Part shown: one piece after another, positions 37,196 through 50,083 of the stretch | How the letters are laid out: every line of letters starts with the position of its first letter | Position numbering within the stretch: position 1 is the stretch's first letter | Source: Trametes villosa | Lineage: Eukaryota; Basidiomycota; Agaricomycetes; Polyporales; Polyporaceae | DNA: 64,000 nucleotides | NCBI GenBank assembly: GCA_002964805.2 | Contig: PUDQ02000085.1 | Span: 186,001-250,000, forward strand | Direction: 5' to 3' | Translations under genes and position numbers: made by a program | Notes under the pieces: model-generated | What the model was told of the DNA's origin: nothing | Database searches by the model: none | What the model saw: the letters and a program-made list of their open reading frames with translations, nothing else

Positions 37196-39100
37196 TCAGT
37201 CGACACGCATCCTGTTGGCCGTCTCAACGTGTGCTTCTATAGCGTTATCATCATGCGCTATGATGGGTATGTACTGATCATGATAGAACCTAATCCTCCC
37301 GAGTGCCATCACAAGATAGCCTCTCCTCTGACCAGCCCGCGTCAATACACTCGTAAGTTTGATCCACAACTGAACGCGCTCACCATCACGGAACGCGACC
37401 TTCGACTTCTTCGGTCTTGGCGGCGCCTTGTAGTCCCGCGTCCCAGGGTATACGGGGTGCTCCAGCACGCCCACGCGCGTCGTGTATATTGCAGGGGTCG
37501 CGGTCCGCTTCTCGTCTACGCTCGCCAGCTCGACGTCGTCCTCGATGGGGTCGATCTCCACTATCAGCTCGCCGTTCCGCGTGCCCGGCTTCCAGTTCAC
37601 GCGGCTGAGCTCGGTGTTGTTGAGCAGCCAGTCTGGAGAGACTGAGAGCCGCTCGGCAAGGGAGCGGATGCTCAGCATGAGGCGCGAGACCGAGACGGCC
37701 GCTATGCATAGCAACAGGCTGCGATGATGATCATTAGCGTAACCCTCAGCGAGTGAACGGGCTCGGACGTACTTCGAGTAGATGGCCGGAAGAGTAGCCT
37801 GTAACGACGCATATGATCAATAGGTGCTTAACGCAGACCATGACAAACTATGGCGCATACCAGGGGTGTCCGAGCAAGAGATCCGACGGTAGAGAACATC
37901 GCTACCGCTAACACACATATTGAGCACATGTACGGATGCCGAACGACTTCGATTTAAACTCACCAAAGATATTGAAGTAGAATATGCCGCCACTGAAATC
38001 TGCATCAGCTCGGCCTCTTTCATGGTATACGAGCCACTCACTCTCGCGCAAGCCGATTCAGCATTCGCGACTGCTTCCCCCTACTCCGCATCCGAATCAT
38101 CGGCAGCGTCGTTGCGAGGTACAGCAGCGTGTGCAGCCCCAGGTTCGGCAGAAACATCTTCCAGATCTGGCGCGACGGCGGCGCGGTGCATCCGTCGATC
38201 TTCAAGCCGGGCACCGGGTTCGCGAACGAGTCGACGTCGTGCCAGATCTTGCCGTAGATGACGAGCGTGAGGACCGTGCATGCGACGAAGCAGACCATGA
38301 CAAAGGCGCGGACGATGATGTCCTTCGAGTAGACATAGCAGATCCGCAGGACAATGACGGCTAGGGAGAGAGGTTTGTCAGGTTAAGGGCCCAAAATGGA
38401 CAGATCCGAGTTGTGTGGACGTACCTTGAACCATCGCAAGCCCAATGATTGCGAGAACAAAGTTCGCATGTACCAAGACGAGACAGCTGGAATTTGACTG
38501 TCAGGAGGCGCTGCAGCGGATCGGCCGTGGAACATACAACTGGAGAGAGTTGCATGTCAGTGTGGCAGCCACAGTGAAGGTCCATGTTTACTCACATTTA
38601 CGGATAGATTAGGGACGAAAAGACCTGCACGACGTTTGACGCCCTCTTAGTGAAAGGAGGTACATGAAACGCCCATGAAACGCACCGAGTAGGCATAGGC
38701 TGAACGTAAGCAGTTAGCAGACCGCAGCTGGATGAAACGACGCTAAGCAGCACTCACATCACCACCACAGGAGGAAAGTAGCGGTTCTTCGGAATCAAGT
38801 AGATGAGCTTGGTCTCGCCGTTAGAGCAGGGGTCGAGAGACGTACCAAGAAGAATAGTACACGGGAGAGGGACCAGCGCCCTGTCTTCCAGAAATATTCG
38901 ACCTATTGCAATGCGTTCAGTGTGCTCCATTCAACATACTTCACGGAGCAGTCACTCACCTCCTGGTCGAAGGTCAGGAGCATATCATACAACAAGACAC
39001 ATGTCGCGGCGATGGAGAGGTAGCGCGTACGCTGGAGCCCCTCGAGGTTGACTAACAGCTCCGCGAACTCATCCTGCAGCGCTGGAGGAAGCGTTGCCAT
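37196..39100 (-). CDS. DUF6533-type multi-pass membrane protein
   Basis: Minus-strand exons: 39100-38960, 38902-38846, 38786-38758, 38699-38686, 38624-38596, a proposed 2-base exon near 38537-38538, 38486-38425, 38360-38042, 37992-37964, 37901-37861, 37798-37773, 37718-37196, giving about 423 residues. The N-terminal signature of DUF6533 is clear: YLSIAATCVLLYDMLLTFDQ, VEYFWKTGRWSLSRVLFFLN, RYFPPVVV. Further helices follow (LVLVHANFVLAIIGLAMVQ; VRAFVMVCFVACTVLTLVIY; LPNLGLHTLLYLATTLPM). The C-terminal ~170 residues are soluble. These proteins are abundant in mushrooms and have no known function. Many tiny exons make the model fragile. The last exon may contain one more intron near GATGGTGAGCGC, which would shorten the tail. 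Confidence 0.75.
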
Positions 39101-39952
39101 GTAGCATGCGCCGTTTCCTCTCGAGTTGCGGGGAGCGGAGTGCAGACGCGGGGCGAAGGAAAGTCGCCGTCGGCGCGCGGAGCCGTGCTTGAAGTACTTC
39201 CTGCGGCAGCAATAGCGCGCGGCAGGATCACCATCGTGATGCTTGAGCAGAGTTCGGAGATATGCACGGAATGATACTCACCTGACGGGCGGGGGACAGG
39301 GCCACGGATGGGAGGCGCCATCAGCCTCCCGCTGCGTTTTACGGGTCCTGCGCCGTGGGGCGTTCTCAGGCTCTCCGACGCGAAGACGGGGCCGTTGCGA
39401 CGGCCGTCCCTCAGCTTCCTGATCGGACTCGAGTCCAGATCATTGGTCGGCCCCATGACGAACGTTTTGTGATGGGAGGTGCATGTATGGGCCCCGCGCG
39501 CCGCGCCCAGTATAGAATAAACAAACGTTAACTTAGAGGCCGTGTCTTTGAGGGCGACACTGAGCGGCTTATCTATCGCCGAGCGCTGAAACAGGCTCTC
39601 TTCGACATAATGTCGCGCGTTCAGGGGACGGAGGATTGAGACACTCACGAGCTAGAAGATCGCGGAAGCAGAGGTTGAGTCTAATTGACGCCGGGCCTCT
39701 CGGGATGAGAGCCCGCAGCGGACGCCGCTGCGTCTCCACGGAGTCGCAAGCGAGAGCCCCAGCCACAACGCCGGCGCCTGTCCGTTCCTGGTCGCAACGA
39801 ACGGCGGATCAGATGCCCTCCTCCCCGTCCTCAGCGTTCACCCGCCCCTCGCTCGCTGATCTGCACAACGCTGTGCGTCATTTCCGGCCTCGAGGCGCAG
39901 CCAATCACCTGTGTAACACCCCGGCTGCGGGCAGAGCTTTCAGACTGCGTGC
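39101..39952. other. Intergenic, no gene seen
   Basis: 850 bases between the DUF6533 start and the 3' end of the deacetylase gene. The frame 39052-39648 overlaps the DUF6533 first exon on the same strand and shows no domain. Confidence 0.4.
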
Positions 39953-41531
39953 TTAAACTACAGCCTTTTGAAAGCCGACGAGTACAGACGCGACGTTCCT
40001 GCCCAGAGTTTCGAGGTGATAACCGCTGCGTTGGGGTGAGGAAGTGCGGTTCCGCGGATTCATGGTATGCTTCAAACGCTCACCCCTCCATAACGAAGAG
40101 CGTCGGCTTGCGGATGGATGCGATTATCTCCCCGATACGAGGATAGCAGCGCGCCGTCAGAAGGAACTTGCAGATGGGGTCGTCCTGATAGGTATCGACT
40201 CCGAGGCTGATCCATGCTGCAGTCAGACCTAGACTTGTGTGCGATCGGGAAGCGGTCCGAGCTCACCTCACGATGAGGTGCTCGGTGGTATGCTTCTTGA
40301 TGAGCTCCGCCGCTCGCTGAAGCGTGTCGCAGTACACCTCGTCCGTGCATGTCCGCGGCGGGATTGGGAAGTTGTGGTTCATTCCGAGCCCAGCGCCAGC
40401 GCCTCGCTCGTCTGCGGAACCGGTGAAGTCTCGTTAAGGTGAGCGAGCGCACTCTCGGCGCGCCGTCATCGGAAGAGATACTTACAGGGATAATCGCCTT
40501 CAGCATGCAGTGAGACATACAACACCCGTGCATCACCATAAAAGATTTGCTGAGCTATAGACAACGAGTGTGCCATCGACACGCAGTCTCGGAACCAAAC
40601 ACCTGGTGCTTACTTCCGTTTCCGTGGTGGTAGTCGACGTCCAGGATGGCTACCGCACCGCTACCCCGGTGCTCGAGCAGGTATGCCGCAGCGATTGCAG
40701 CGTTGTTGAAGAAGCAGTAGCCGCCACAAAGGCTCTGCTGCGCATGGTGCCCAGGGGGACGCCTAATGTTGGCACATGCAAACATATCACGTTTTCTGAC
40801 ATACGGGCGCGGGGTTGATGAACTTACGACAATGCAAAGGTTGCCGGACGAGCTTCTGAACGGCTGTTGGCCAGGGCGCGCGCTGCCGACAACGCAACCC
40901 GCGCGGACGCGATGGACGCGCGGTAGGTGTCTATCGCGCAATGTGAACATAGTCCTCAAAGCGGTCTAGTGGACGACTGTACATCACTGACCTGCCGTGA
41001 TGGGGCAACTGAGGTCGAAGCAGTAGACGCCTTCGCATTTGTGGCCTATGAGAACGAACCGGTTACTATAAGTATACATTGCTCTTACCTGCTCTGGCGA
41101 TGGGCGACAGCTTGAAACCTGCTTCAACCGAGGACGTTGGCAGTTGGTGGTGTAGGAAGGTTTCTGGATATACGGCGCTCTAAGAGAGTAAAGGTTAGCG
41201 TTGAACACATCCAATACCATGCCCGGTATGGCCACAATGTCACTGATGTGAGCGTGGGACGCACCTCATCGCCGCCGTCGGCCACCCAGTCGCCGTAGAT
41301 GTTCTTGATATGGTTTACATAGTCCTTTGAATGCACCATCAGAACATAGTCCACTATGTCGAAAGGCCAGTCTCGCTCCGAGGGATGCAGCTCGAACGAC
41401 CCGTTCTCCTCCAGGGCATCCTTGATGAGCTTAACACGAGCAGGACTCTCGAGATAGGACACCAGACGGCCCGACAGAATCTCATGCGAAGGGTTGTGGA
41501 GGAGACAGTCGAGATCGTAGAAGACCTTCAT
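39953..41531 (-). CDS. Acetylpolyamine amidohydrolase / class II HDAC-type deacetylase
   Basis: Zinc-dependent deacetylase of the histone deacetylase superfamily; the start MKVFYDLDCLLHNPSHEIL and overall size are those of acetylpolyamine amidohydrolases. Nine exons on the minus strand: 41531-41265, 41179-41089, 41045-40992, 40930-40828, 40762-40614, 40554-40486, 40429-40267, 40206-40084, 40025-39953, giving 363 residues. Active-site elements: SRPPGHHA (His177, His178), GGYCFFNN, LDVDYHHGNG (metal ligands Asp215 and His217), SLGVDT (Asp303) and MEGGY with the catalytic tyrosine. Substrate could be acetylpolyamines, small acetylated metabolites or proteins. No targeting signal. The frame upstream (minus strand to 41854) is probably 5' leader. 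Confidence 0.92.
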
Positions 41532-42327
41532 GTCCGATGCTCGGGAAATCCGGAGACTGGCGGTGTTGGTGGTCGTCGGTCGGCGCGAGCCAGCCTCTTC
41601 CGGATGCTGTTATCGGTGTAGTCACGAGACGACGCATGACGTTCCCCACGATAGAGACTCAGAGTGGATAGAGCGTGGACTTCTGGTCGCATGCTGCTGG
41701 TTTGGGCGTAAGAACGAGACTCTGGAGGTACCTTACTTTCGACTGGCACGACGGCGAGGCACGGGGCGGGCTGGCTGGTTGTTCTAGCCATTTTGTCACT
41801 TATGAGGCGGCGCATACACGAAGGGAGGTTTAGATTTATAGCGCATACTTGCACGGGCAGCTAGTAACTTGGTTTTGAGGTCAGAGAGTTATGAGAAAGT
41901 GGAAGTTGGAGAAAGACATAGCAAGCACCAATCGTGATTCGTCCCCGGCGAATGCCGAGGAGAGGCAGGACGCAGGCGAGCCGCTCGGATGTGGTCTACT
42001 CGTAACTCGACAATTCGCAATTGTGCATCTTTGCGGATCCAGAGTTCGAACTTCGACCCAATCGTATCGTAAGAGTGGAGAGTTGTTCTACGAGCGTACG
42101 AGGATTGATGCAGAAAGGAAAACACGCTCTAGTACGTCCTCTCGCTCAACCTGTTTCAAGAACCCACAGTAAGTTCTCAATAACCGGCGAATAGAAAGCA
42201 CCATGCATCGCCAGGTTCGTAAGTATATGTCTATACCTCAGAAAACGGATGATCTTACGACGCGTACCCAAACACTATGCGCTCCCAAGCCTTCACAGGA
42301 AGTAGTCTATCGGGCTTCGTCATCCAG
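41532..42327. other. Intergenic, no gene seen
   Basis: Holds the deacetylase promoter and leader and the 3' end of DUF6535 copy 2. Open frames on both strands near 41530-41854 show no domain. Confidence 0.4.
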
Positions 42328-44498
42328 CTACAAGGCCCCCTCACGCACCTGACGAAGGTGGGCAGCGGCCTCTCCCATTGGTGCAAACTTCGACTCGCCC
42401 ATTTCCGCGCCCGACCCGTCGACCTTCGACTGAGACGATACCTGTTCCGCAGCGCTCTCCATGGCAGTGACCAGGCGCGGCGTGACAGATCCCGGCAGCT
42501 GCGCATACAGCTCCTCCAGGACAGGCGCGAGGTCGTTGACGAGCAGCCAGGACCCCCACTCATTGTTCCAACCGGGCTTGGTCATGTATGCCTCGAGCGC
42601 GACTAGCGCTGCGTAGAGGTGCGCGCGCACGAAGTCGTAGTCCTGGGTTGGGGCGAAACCGGGGCGGAGGTAGCAAGCGCTGAGGAAGGCGACGAGTTCG
42701 CGGTGTCCGCTGTGGCTCGGATCGTACTCGCCCAGGCGAGTTGGGCAATCGCGAAGTCCTTCGAGTACGGTAATGACTGCACGAAAAGAGTCAGGCATCG
42801 CAGATGGTTCGATGCAGCAAGTACGTACCATCGCGAGCCGCTTCACCGCACGTAATCTCCGACAGCTCGCCGAGGACCCACTTGGTCGAGGTCATGCAGT
42901 CCAGCATCGAATGAACGTCGGAAGCGCACTTGCTCCCCGCGTTCCCTCGTGTGAGGATCTTGACCAACGTCTTGTAGAGCCGCTCGCTCACCGCGCTCGA
43001 GACCATGTTGTGAGGAAGGGCTCGCATATCGGCAGCGAGGTTGTCGAGGTCGTGTGGGTTGCAGCTAGTATTGCCCTCAGCGCCGTCAAGATAGAGTTCG
43101 GCGACATCGAGCGCGAGGGTGACCGCGGTGTCCACCGACAGCTGGCCGTCGTAATGCCCGCCCGTATGACGTACTCGGTCCCTATGCACCTGTTGGAAGG
43201 ACCGATATGCGTGATGCGCAGGGAGGGACTGTATGCAAGGGCGCAGGACTCGAATTGTGAACGCATCGTCCAGGAGCAGTGCGTTCGCGGTTTCAACGGT
43301 ATGCTGGTCGAGTACGTGCTGACTCTCCTGTATGACGACCCTCTCAAGACCAGACCAGCTACGGTAGTTACCCCATTTCGCGAGCGTGGCGGCTTCGAGG
43401 AAGCGCGATATGTGACTCCACGCTTTTGAGTGGCTCGAGCGGAGGTAGACGATTTGACGAACGGGGCGGAGGAGGTGGCGAGAGAAGCGACAGGCAGCCT
43501 GAACCAAGAGGAAGACGACGAGAGCTTGAGGGGATCTATACGCGCAATCGTTCGAGAACGCTGGCAGGAATACGGTGACGAGAGTGAAAGCAAGGAGGGC
43601 GCCGACGAGTACCGAGGCCATAGCCGCGACGCCCTGGTGCAGGGTCCAGAGAAGCGTCAGCAGCCCAGCAAGGAACAGTGCCGACGCGAGTAGGAGTAGG
43701 ATGGGCAGAAGGGCGACGATCATCCCAACGCGCCATTTGACGAGCGCATCGAGACGGTACTGACGCAGGCGGAAGGCTTCGCGCGAGGTTCCGGGAAGCC
43801 CGAGTTCCGTTTCATGGAGCCATTGCTTGACCATCATCCCGATGCACGCCGAAGAGAGACTGCATGTGAGGCTCGAAAACCAGAGCGCGTTGATCCAAAC
43901 AGAGGTCGTTGCGGCGCGAAACGAGGAAAACGAGGGGAGCGGAACGAACGGCTGTGAGGCGTTTGCAAAGGAGGGACTGAGAGCGAAACTGTTCAGTTGC
44001 GCGGCCATCTGCGCGAGAAGAGCGTTTGTAGTATCCGTCGGGCTCGGTTGTAGCGCGGAGTAGAGCTCCACGTTGAACGCCGTCAGTACAGCCGAGAACA
44101 GTCCGCCCTACTCCCCTAGTAGTCAGCAAGGACCTCCGGCATTACAGACGAGTACTTACATAGACGAGGAGGGTGTCGATCTCCTCTTTCCATCTTCTCA
44201 CCATAGCTTCGTGATGACCTCTGACAACTTCAGAGCATTCGGCCCAGGGCTCCAGTCCCATGCAGATAGGTTCGTCATTGTGCGGAGAACCTTCGCTGGG
44301 AGAGGCCGGAGGCTGCAGTCTCGTGTCAGTAAATCCGTATAGCGATCGAGAATAGGAGCCTACCTGCAAACCGAATTCGTCTTTCGGACAAGCCCGATCT
44401 ACGTTGTGGATAGCCGTCGCAGCCAAGCTCGGTTGGGTGGATCGTTGAGAAGAGTTGTCTTGGTAGCCGCCTCTGCGTTCTTCGAGGATGGTAGCCAT
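42328..44498 (-). CDS. DUF6535 domain membrane protein (copy 2)
   Basis: Four exons on the minus strand: 44498-44364, 44312-44160, 44107-42829, 42776-42328, giving 671 residues. Same exon plan and domain order as the gene at 9864-12446: VRRWKEEIDTLLVYGGLFSA, LQPSPTDTTNALLAQMAAQL, WINALWFSSLTCSLSSACIG, MMVKQWLHETELGL, then ALFLAGLLTLLWTLHQG and a helical C-terminal region. The N-terminus is about 100 residues shorter, and there is no repeat tail. The second acceptor is the AG before CCTCCGGCC, since the AG eleven bases earlier gives a stop. Function unknown. Transcribed opposite to copy 1, outside the inverted glucoamylase blocks. Confidence 0.88.
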
Positions 44499-45509
44499 TC
44501 GGAGACGCTAGCAGTGCTGGCGAATGGTAAACGGGCGTGCTCGCCTTACTTATACTTGTTGGAGTGCTTACCGGCGGCCTCAGCCTCGCTGAAGTCTTCG
44601 AATAGCGTAAGTTGGCTTGGCCATAGATAGCGTGCGTCATGGGACATATACGAGTGTAAGGTTGGGCATACCATACCCCCGCTTTACTATATGCCAAGGA
44701 TCCAGCATACCTTGGCATAGTTGTTAATTCTTATCATGGTGCCCACCAGAGACGTAGAGGCGCGCTATCCCCTCTAACTGACCATGCAGCGCAACTCGCC
44801 AAGCGATTCTTAGAGGAATATTGGCCGTTCCATCATAGCCTTTCTTCCTTCGGCGCCAGATATTGGGGGGCTCGTCCAGACAGAACGTGGAAAATATGGT
44901 TACAGAAGTCGCAGTCGGTCTTCTTGAAACGCTATAGGGCCCTCTGGGCATATGTGGGATTCGCACAGAGTGGAGCTCATGTACTAGCCAAGGATGAGTA
45001 CTGAGTCCTTTCAGGGCAGGAACGCAACAGGAATGCGCGTACCTCAAGAGTAAACCGTTCGCGTTCTCATATGTGTACTTCCTACGTTCACGCGCTCCTG
45101 GGGCACAAACGTTGTATACGCTTCACACCGGCGGTGCACGGTGTTGAGGATCAGGTCGCTGTCTGCGTGCTGTAGCCACCGTCTGTCGTCTGTCTTCTGT
45201 CAACGTCGTGGTTATCGTCAAGGTGAAAGTCGAATTTAGCGCCCACAGCCTGGCGGTGTAGACGCGCATGGGCGTGCTACCACAGCGCCTCCGTGCCTGA
45301 GTACAACTGTACAAGTGCTCTACTTCAATCTGCCACCAGCTACCGTTTGGCATAAGAGCCCCCACTCGTCATAAAACCCTAGCCAGCATCTCCACTGCCT
45401 GCGCATCATCTTTACCTGCCCGTATTTGCTTACCATCAGCAGCGTTAACATCGCGCGTCTTCGACACCAGTTGCAATTGTAGCAACCTCCGATCGGAGCA
45501 GGAGCGAAC
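44499..45509. other. Intergenic, no gene seen
   Basis: Divergent region between DUF6535 copy 2 and the RNA polymerase gene. Nothing recognised in 1 kb. Confidence 0.4.
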
Positions 45510-48500
45510 ATGAGCGATCCAGAGTCCGAGTTCTGGGGAGGCAACTCCATACCCAGGGCCCCACAGTCTCAGGGTCCTATACGGGGTCAGTATACACTCC
45601 AAAAGATCCCGACCAACCTCATGGCTGATGCGAATAACTACATCAGGGAATTCATCCATATCGAGGCGCAGCGAACAGATTGACTCCCTTTCTACAACCA
45701 CAGGTGAACCCTATTACTACAGGCAACGCAGCAGAACGTTGAATGTGTGTACTTCTCCTCGCTACGTTTATACGAACATGGGAGAACAGCCACTGGTTCA
45801 AAGGGCAAAGAACCAGTCCGGGCTGTCGTCGCAAAGCCCCCTTTGACAAGAGTCGACAGTGGCGGGTACTCCGCAGACACTGGCAGTGACGATGACGACT
45901 CGATCGGTGCGTGCCTTTTGTGTTCCTCGCCAAAGAACTTTGCTCAAATCGTTCCACACATATAGTCGCAGCGTGTACGTGATCCCTGGTACGCCGTAAG
46001 GATGATTGAAGCTCACTTCTACCTTTCAGTACTCGAGACCGACAGTGACTCCGACCACGCGCCTTCGAATGAGGGGTCTTTCGCCTTCTCCCAGGTGAAA
46101 TCCGGCAACTCGTCCACTACCTCTTTGGGATCATCCGCGTCATACGACGTCGCAACAGGGAGAAAGCGCGCGTTGGAGTACGAACATACATGGGCCACGC
46201 CGTTGGTTACGCTTCCCTCGCCCAACAAACCGCCGAAGCTGGCGAAGAATGACACCCCTCGCGCAGCTCCCGGTACTCCTTCGCGCTCGTCAACCGCGTC
46301 GGCCGCGCGTATCCGGGACATACAGGCGGCCATCACGTCCCCAGAGCCAGCCACGCCTCATCGTCCTCGCGGCATTGTCCAACCCGAGTCGCCGACGCCC
46401 TATCGGACGAAGGTGGAAACGCCGACGATCAACAGAATGGCTAATACGCTGAACCATACGAGTCTGGGACCTGGTGCTGGTGCGTCGATCCGTCTCAGTA
46501 GAGGCAAACAAGTAGCCTGAGTATTGTAGCTTCCGGGTCCGGGAGTCCTGCAGTGCTCGAAGGCGTCGTCATCATTGAGCACTCCCGGGAAGCTCAAGTG
46601 TTGATGGACGGGATGAAGATCGCGTGGGGTGTCCAATACGAGATTGCACGCGGAGTATCGCGCAAATGGTGGTCTTGGAGCGACGTCACCCGCGCCCGCC
46701 TGGGGTTGCTTCAGGGGCAGAACAAAGACGCCGCCCTGAAGGTTCCTCAGGTACTGCCGCATCCTCCGTCCGTCACAGTCTCCCAGCCGGAGCTACAGCT
46801 ATGGTAAGTCGAGTCGAATACCGAGAATCATGGTGCATGTTCACCTATCCCACACAGGGTGGAGCTCGATCGCGAAGAGTTGGCCCTATGCGAAGGACGT
46901 CATCGCGGGTTAGGCCTCCAAGGAGAGTGGCAGGAGACCGAAGACTGGTACGGAGGGAAAATCCAGCAGGTCGCGCGTGTTGAAGAAGACGCTTCTGGCG
47001 CGTTGCGCTTAGTTCTCTCCCCCATGGAGATGCGCAAGTCTTGTCGCTTCATGCGCTTCCTAGGCTCGCGACGCCTTCTCCAGGTCTCGGTGCCGCGAGA
47101 GATCCTCAGCAGCCGCGCCGACAAGCTCAAGGAGTTCTTCATGCAGAAGTTCGTGCTTTGCGGGCGCGTCTTCGTCGCGTTCGGTATGAAGGATGGCAAG
47201 ATTTTCCTGTTGGAAACTCAGGAGGACTACGAGCGCGGATCCCGTTTGCTGGGCGACGAGCGCCGACTGTCGCTCGAGGATTTCGTCAACTGGCACAACC
47301 CTCTGGACCGGAACGGGAAACAGGTATGACATCCCCGCTCTTTGAATATTCGCACCCGCAGCTCACATCGTCAGGCTGTCTCGAAATGGACCACTCGTTT
47401 CGATCTAGGGTTGTCCATCTCTGTCCCCGCGCTCGTGTTTGCCCCGGATAAGATGTTCAATATTGACGACGAATGTCAGTAAGGTTCACGCCTTTGCTCT
47501 TGAGCCGTTCACTCATACAGCCAATGCAGGCGTCAAGGGGCTGTCTGGGAAACCCGCGACCGAAGAGATCTACACCGACGGGTGCGGTTACATGAACGGC
47601 GCCGCGTTGAGCGCGATTGGTCGCCGCATGGGCTTCGACACGCGTCCGACCGCGGTGCAAGGCCGCATCGCGGGCGCAAAAGGGCTCTGGGTACTCCACC
47701 CGCGCGACCGCTCGCCCGACGCCGTGCCGAAGATCTGGATCCGCGACTCGCAGACGAAGATCAAGCTCGATTACAACAACTTGCACCCTGCGCACCGCAT
47801 CTTCGACCTCCTCGCGCCGCCGCGCGTGACGCTCCCCAGCCGGCTCTCGCGCCTCACCATCCTCAACCTCGCGCACAACGGCGTCCCGACGGCGACGTTC
47901 GTCGAGCTCATGCGCGAGACGCTCGAGGAGCAGGTGCGCGCGCTGACGCAGTGGACCCGGCCGCAGGACATGCAGCTCCTGTGGGCGACCGTAAACCGCA
48001 TCGGGCATGTCACCGCGTCGCGTGTCCAGCAGTATGCGCTCGGCGCCTCGCGCGCGCTTGGGCTCTCTGGAAGGATTCGTGAGGACGAGTTCCCCTCGGA
48101 CGACCCGCCCGATATGCTCAAGGAATTCCTGGACTCGGCTGGAGACCGCGATCTCGACGAAGAGGAGAGCGCAGCACTGCTTGCTGAGCTCGAGAGTGCG
48201 GGCGCTGTCCCGCAAAGACTACGTGACCGTTTCACTGGCGAGCCGCTCACTATCCACGGCGTCGTTATGGATCTCCTGCAGGCGGGATTCCACCCGACTC
48301 GACTTCCCGGGCTCTACGAGAAGCTGAAGAAGATCACGAGCAACGTGATTGAGGACATCATTCGCGACTTCCATGTCTCTGTCCCGCTCTCGGCCGAAGC
48401 GTTCATCGTCCCAGGTGCGTGGGCAGTCGTTCTGAAAAGACAGCGTTTCCGATACGGTATGTGTCTCTGGTAGATCCCTTCGGCGTCCTGGAGCCAGGGC

Positions 48501-50083
48501 AAATACATTTCCGCTCGAGCAGAGACATCAAGTCTGCATTGGAGGATCTTCATCCCAACATTCTCCTTGGTGACGTTCTGGTATGCGGTTCTCGTTTCGC
48601 GTGCGGTCGCTTCGGCCTCAACTCGTGTTCTCCAGATTTACCGCAACCCTAACCGTCTGCCGTCGGATGTGCAGAAGGTACTGCTTACTATAATTACATG
48701 CGTTATGAAAGCTCATAGTATCGCTATCACAGGTTACTGCAGTACAACATGAGCTCCTTGCCGACTATATGGACGTCATCGTTCTGCCGACGAAGGGCCC
48801 TTGTTCCTTCGCGAGCATGCTTGCCGGAGGCGGTCAGTCTATCCCAAATTCGCCTTAGTCCGCTTGCTGACATTGGTTGCTGTCAACGTAGATTACGATG
48901 GAGGTAGGGATTCTAGCTACTCTTACGATTGCCTCAGCAATCTAAAGCCAAGACAGACGTTTGTGTGTGCATTTACGACCCGCGACTCGTCAAGCACTTC
49001 AACAACTCGCCGCTGTCACGAGCGCCTGACGACTTCCTCAAGGACAACTTCGAGGACCAGGGCAAGATCGAACAGGTCGCAGCAGTCGCAGCTGATATGT
49101 CGCGGATGGCGAACAATCCCGATGCACGGCGGCAGAAGCTGCAGGGCGCGCTGCTGTCCGACATCACGCGGCCTCTCGTGGGCGCGTACTCGATGTACCA
49201 CGAGAACGCGGCGTATGTCTTCGGGTACGACTCGCCTCAAGCGGTTCGTAACGCGTTCATGTGAGTCTTATCGAGGGCCCCTTCAGCTTCGGACTAACCT
49301 TTATCTCGTGCCGCTAGGTTCAACACCGTTCTAGACGCTCGCAAGACTGGCTTGAAAGTCAAGACCGAAGTGTTCAAATGTGACAAGCTCCGATACGACC
49401 GACAGCGTCCGGAGTGCTTGCCGTCTAGCGCTGCCGATGGGGAGCGCCCTTACAACCTCGCCTCGCTTTCGCGCCCCGCAGAGCTCGGCCCATTCATTCT
49501 GGACGAGCTCCTCGAACGCGGGAAGGCCATGCGCGACGACCACCTTGGGCGCTACGACAAGCTCGTGCAATTCAATGGCTTCAACGACGACAACGACCAA
49601 GACCTCCTTCAGCTTCACGTCCACACATCGTTTTTCGTCGAGCACCCTGCCGTCAAGGACGACCTCGCGCAGATCCGCGCGCACGTGGAGTCGCATATCA
49701 AGCAGTGGCAGCAGATCGCAAGCGCCTCGAAGCCGAACCCACGAACGCCCTCGCGCACCGCCCGTGCGAAGAGGCGCGGTGCAGCGCCGCCGGCTGCGGA
49801 GAAGGTGAACAGCTGGAAGGAGCTCGCTCGCTCGTTCTCCTCCGGGCCCGACATCGCGCCCAACACCCTACTCGCCTCCATCGGGGACGTCGAGGCGATC
49901 AAGGCCTCGTGGGCGTACGCGCGGAAGCCGCGCTTTGCGTGGAGCGTCGCTTTCCAGACGCTCTGCCGCATCAAGGCGGCAAGCCAAGGCTCAGTCGCGA
50001 TGACGAGCCAGTTCGCGGACTCGATGTCCATCCCGTCGTCTGCCGTGCGGGTGTTCGAACAGAGCAGGCTCGGAATGTCCTGA
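45510..50083 (+). CDS. RNA-dependent RNA polymerase of the RNA-silencing type
   Basis: Cellular RdRP of the QDE-1/RDR family, making double-stranded RNA that feeds Dicer in quelling-type silencing. Fourteen exons: 45510-45585, 45647-45703, 45790-45906, 46030-46479, 46530-46803, 46858-47323, 47375-47474, 47521-48414, 48474-48580, 48636-48677, 48733-48832, 48892-48903, 48957-49260, 49318-50083, giving 1254 residues. The N-terminal ~300 residues are Ser/Pro-rich and disordered. The polymerase core has YTDGCGYMNGAAL, VQGRIAGAKGLWVLHP, IYRNPNRLPSDVQKV, the catalytic LAGGDYDGDVCV (Asp895, Asp897, Asp899) and IYDPRLVKHF. The core is intact, so the enzyme should be active. The catalytic loop is encoded by a 12-base exon. 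Basidiomycetes usually have several such genes; which class this is cannot be decided here. Confidence 0.95.

Noticed and set aside
41534..41854. Minus-strand frame upstream of the deacetylase, possibly an extra N-terminal exon
   Set aside because: The protein already starts MKVFYD as acetylpolyamine amidohydrolases do; the frame lacks conserved features.
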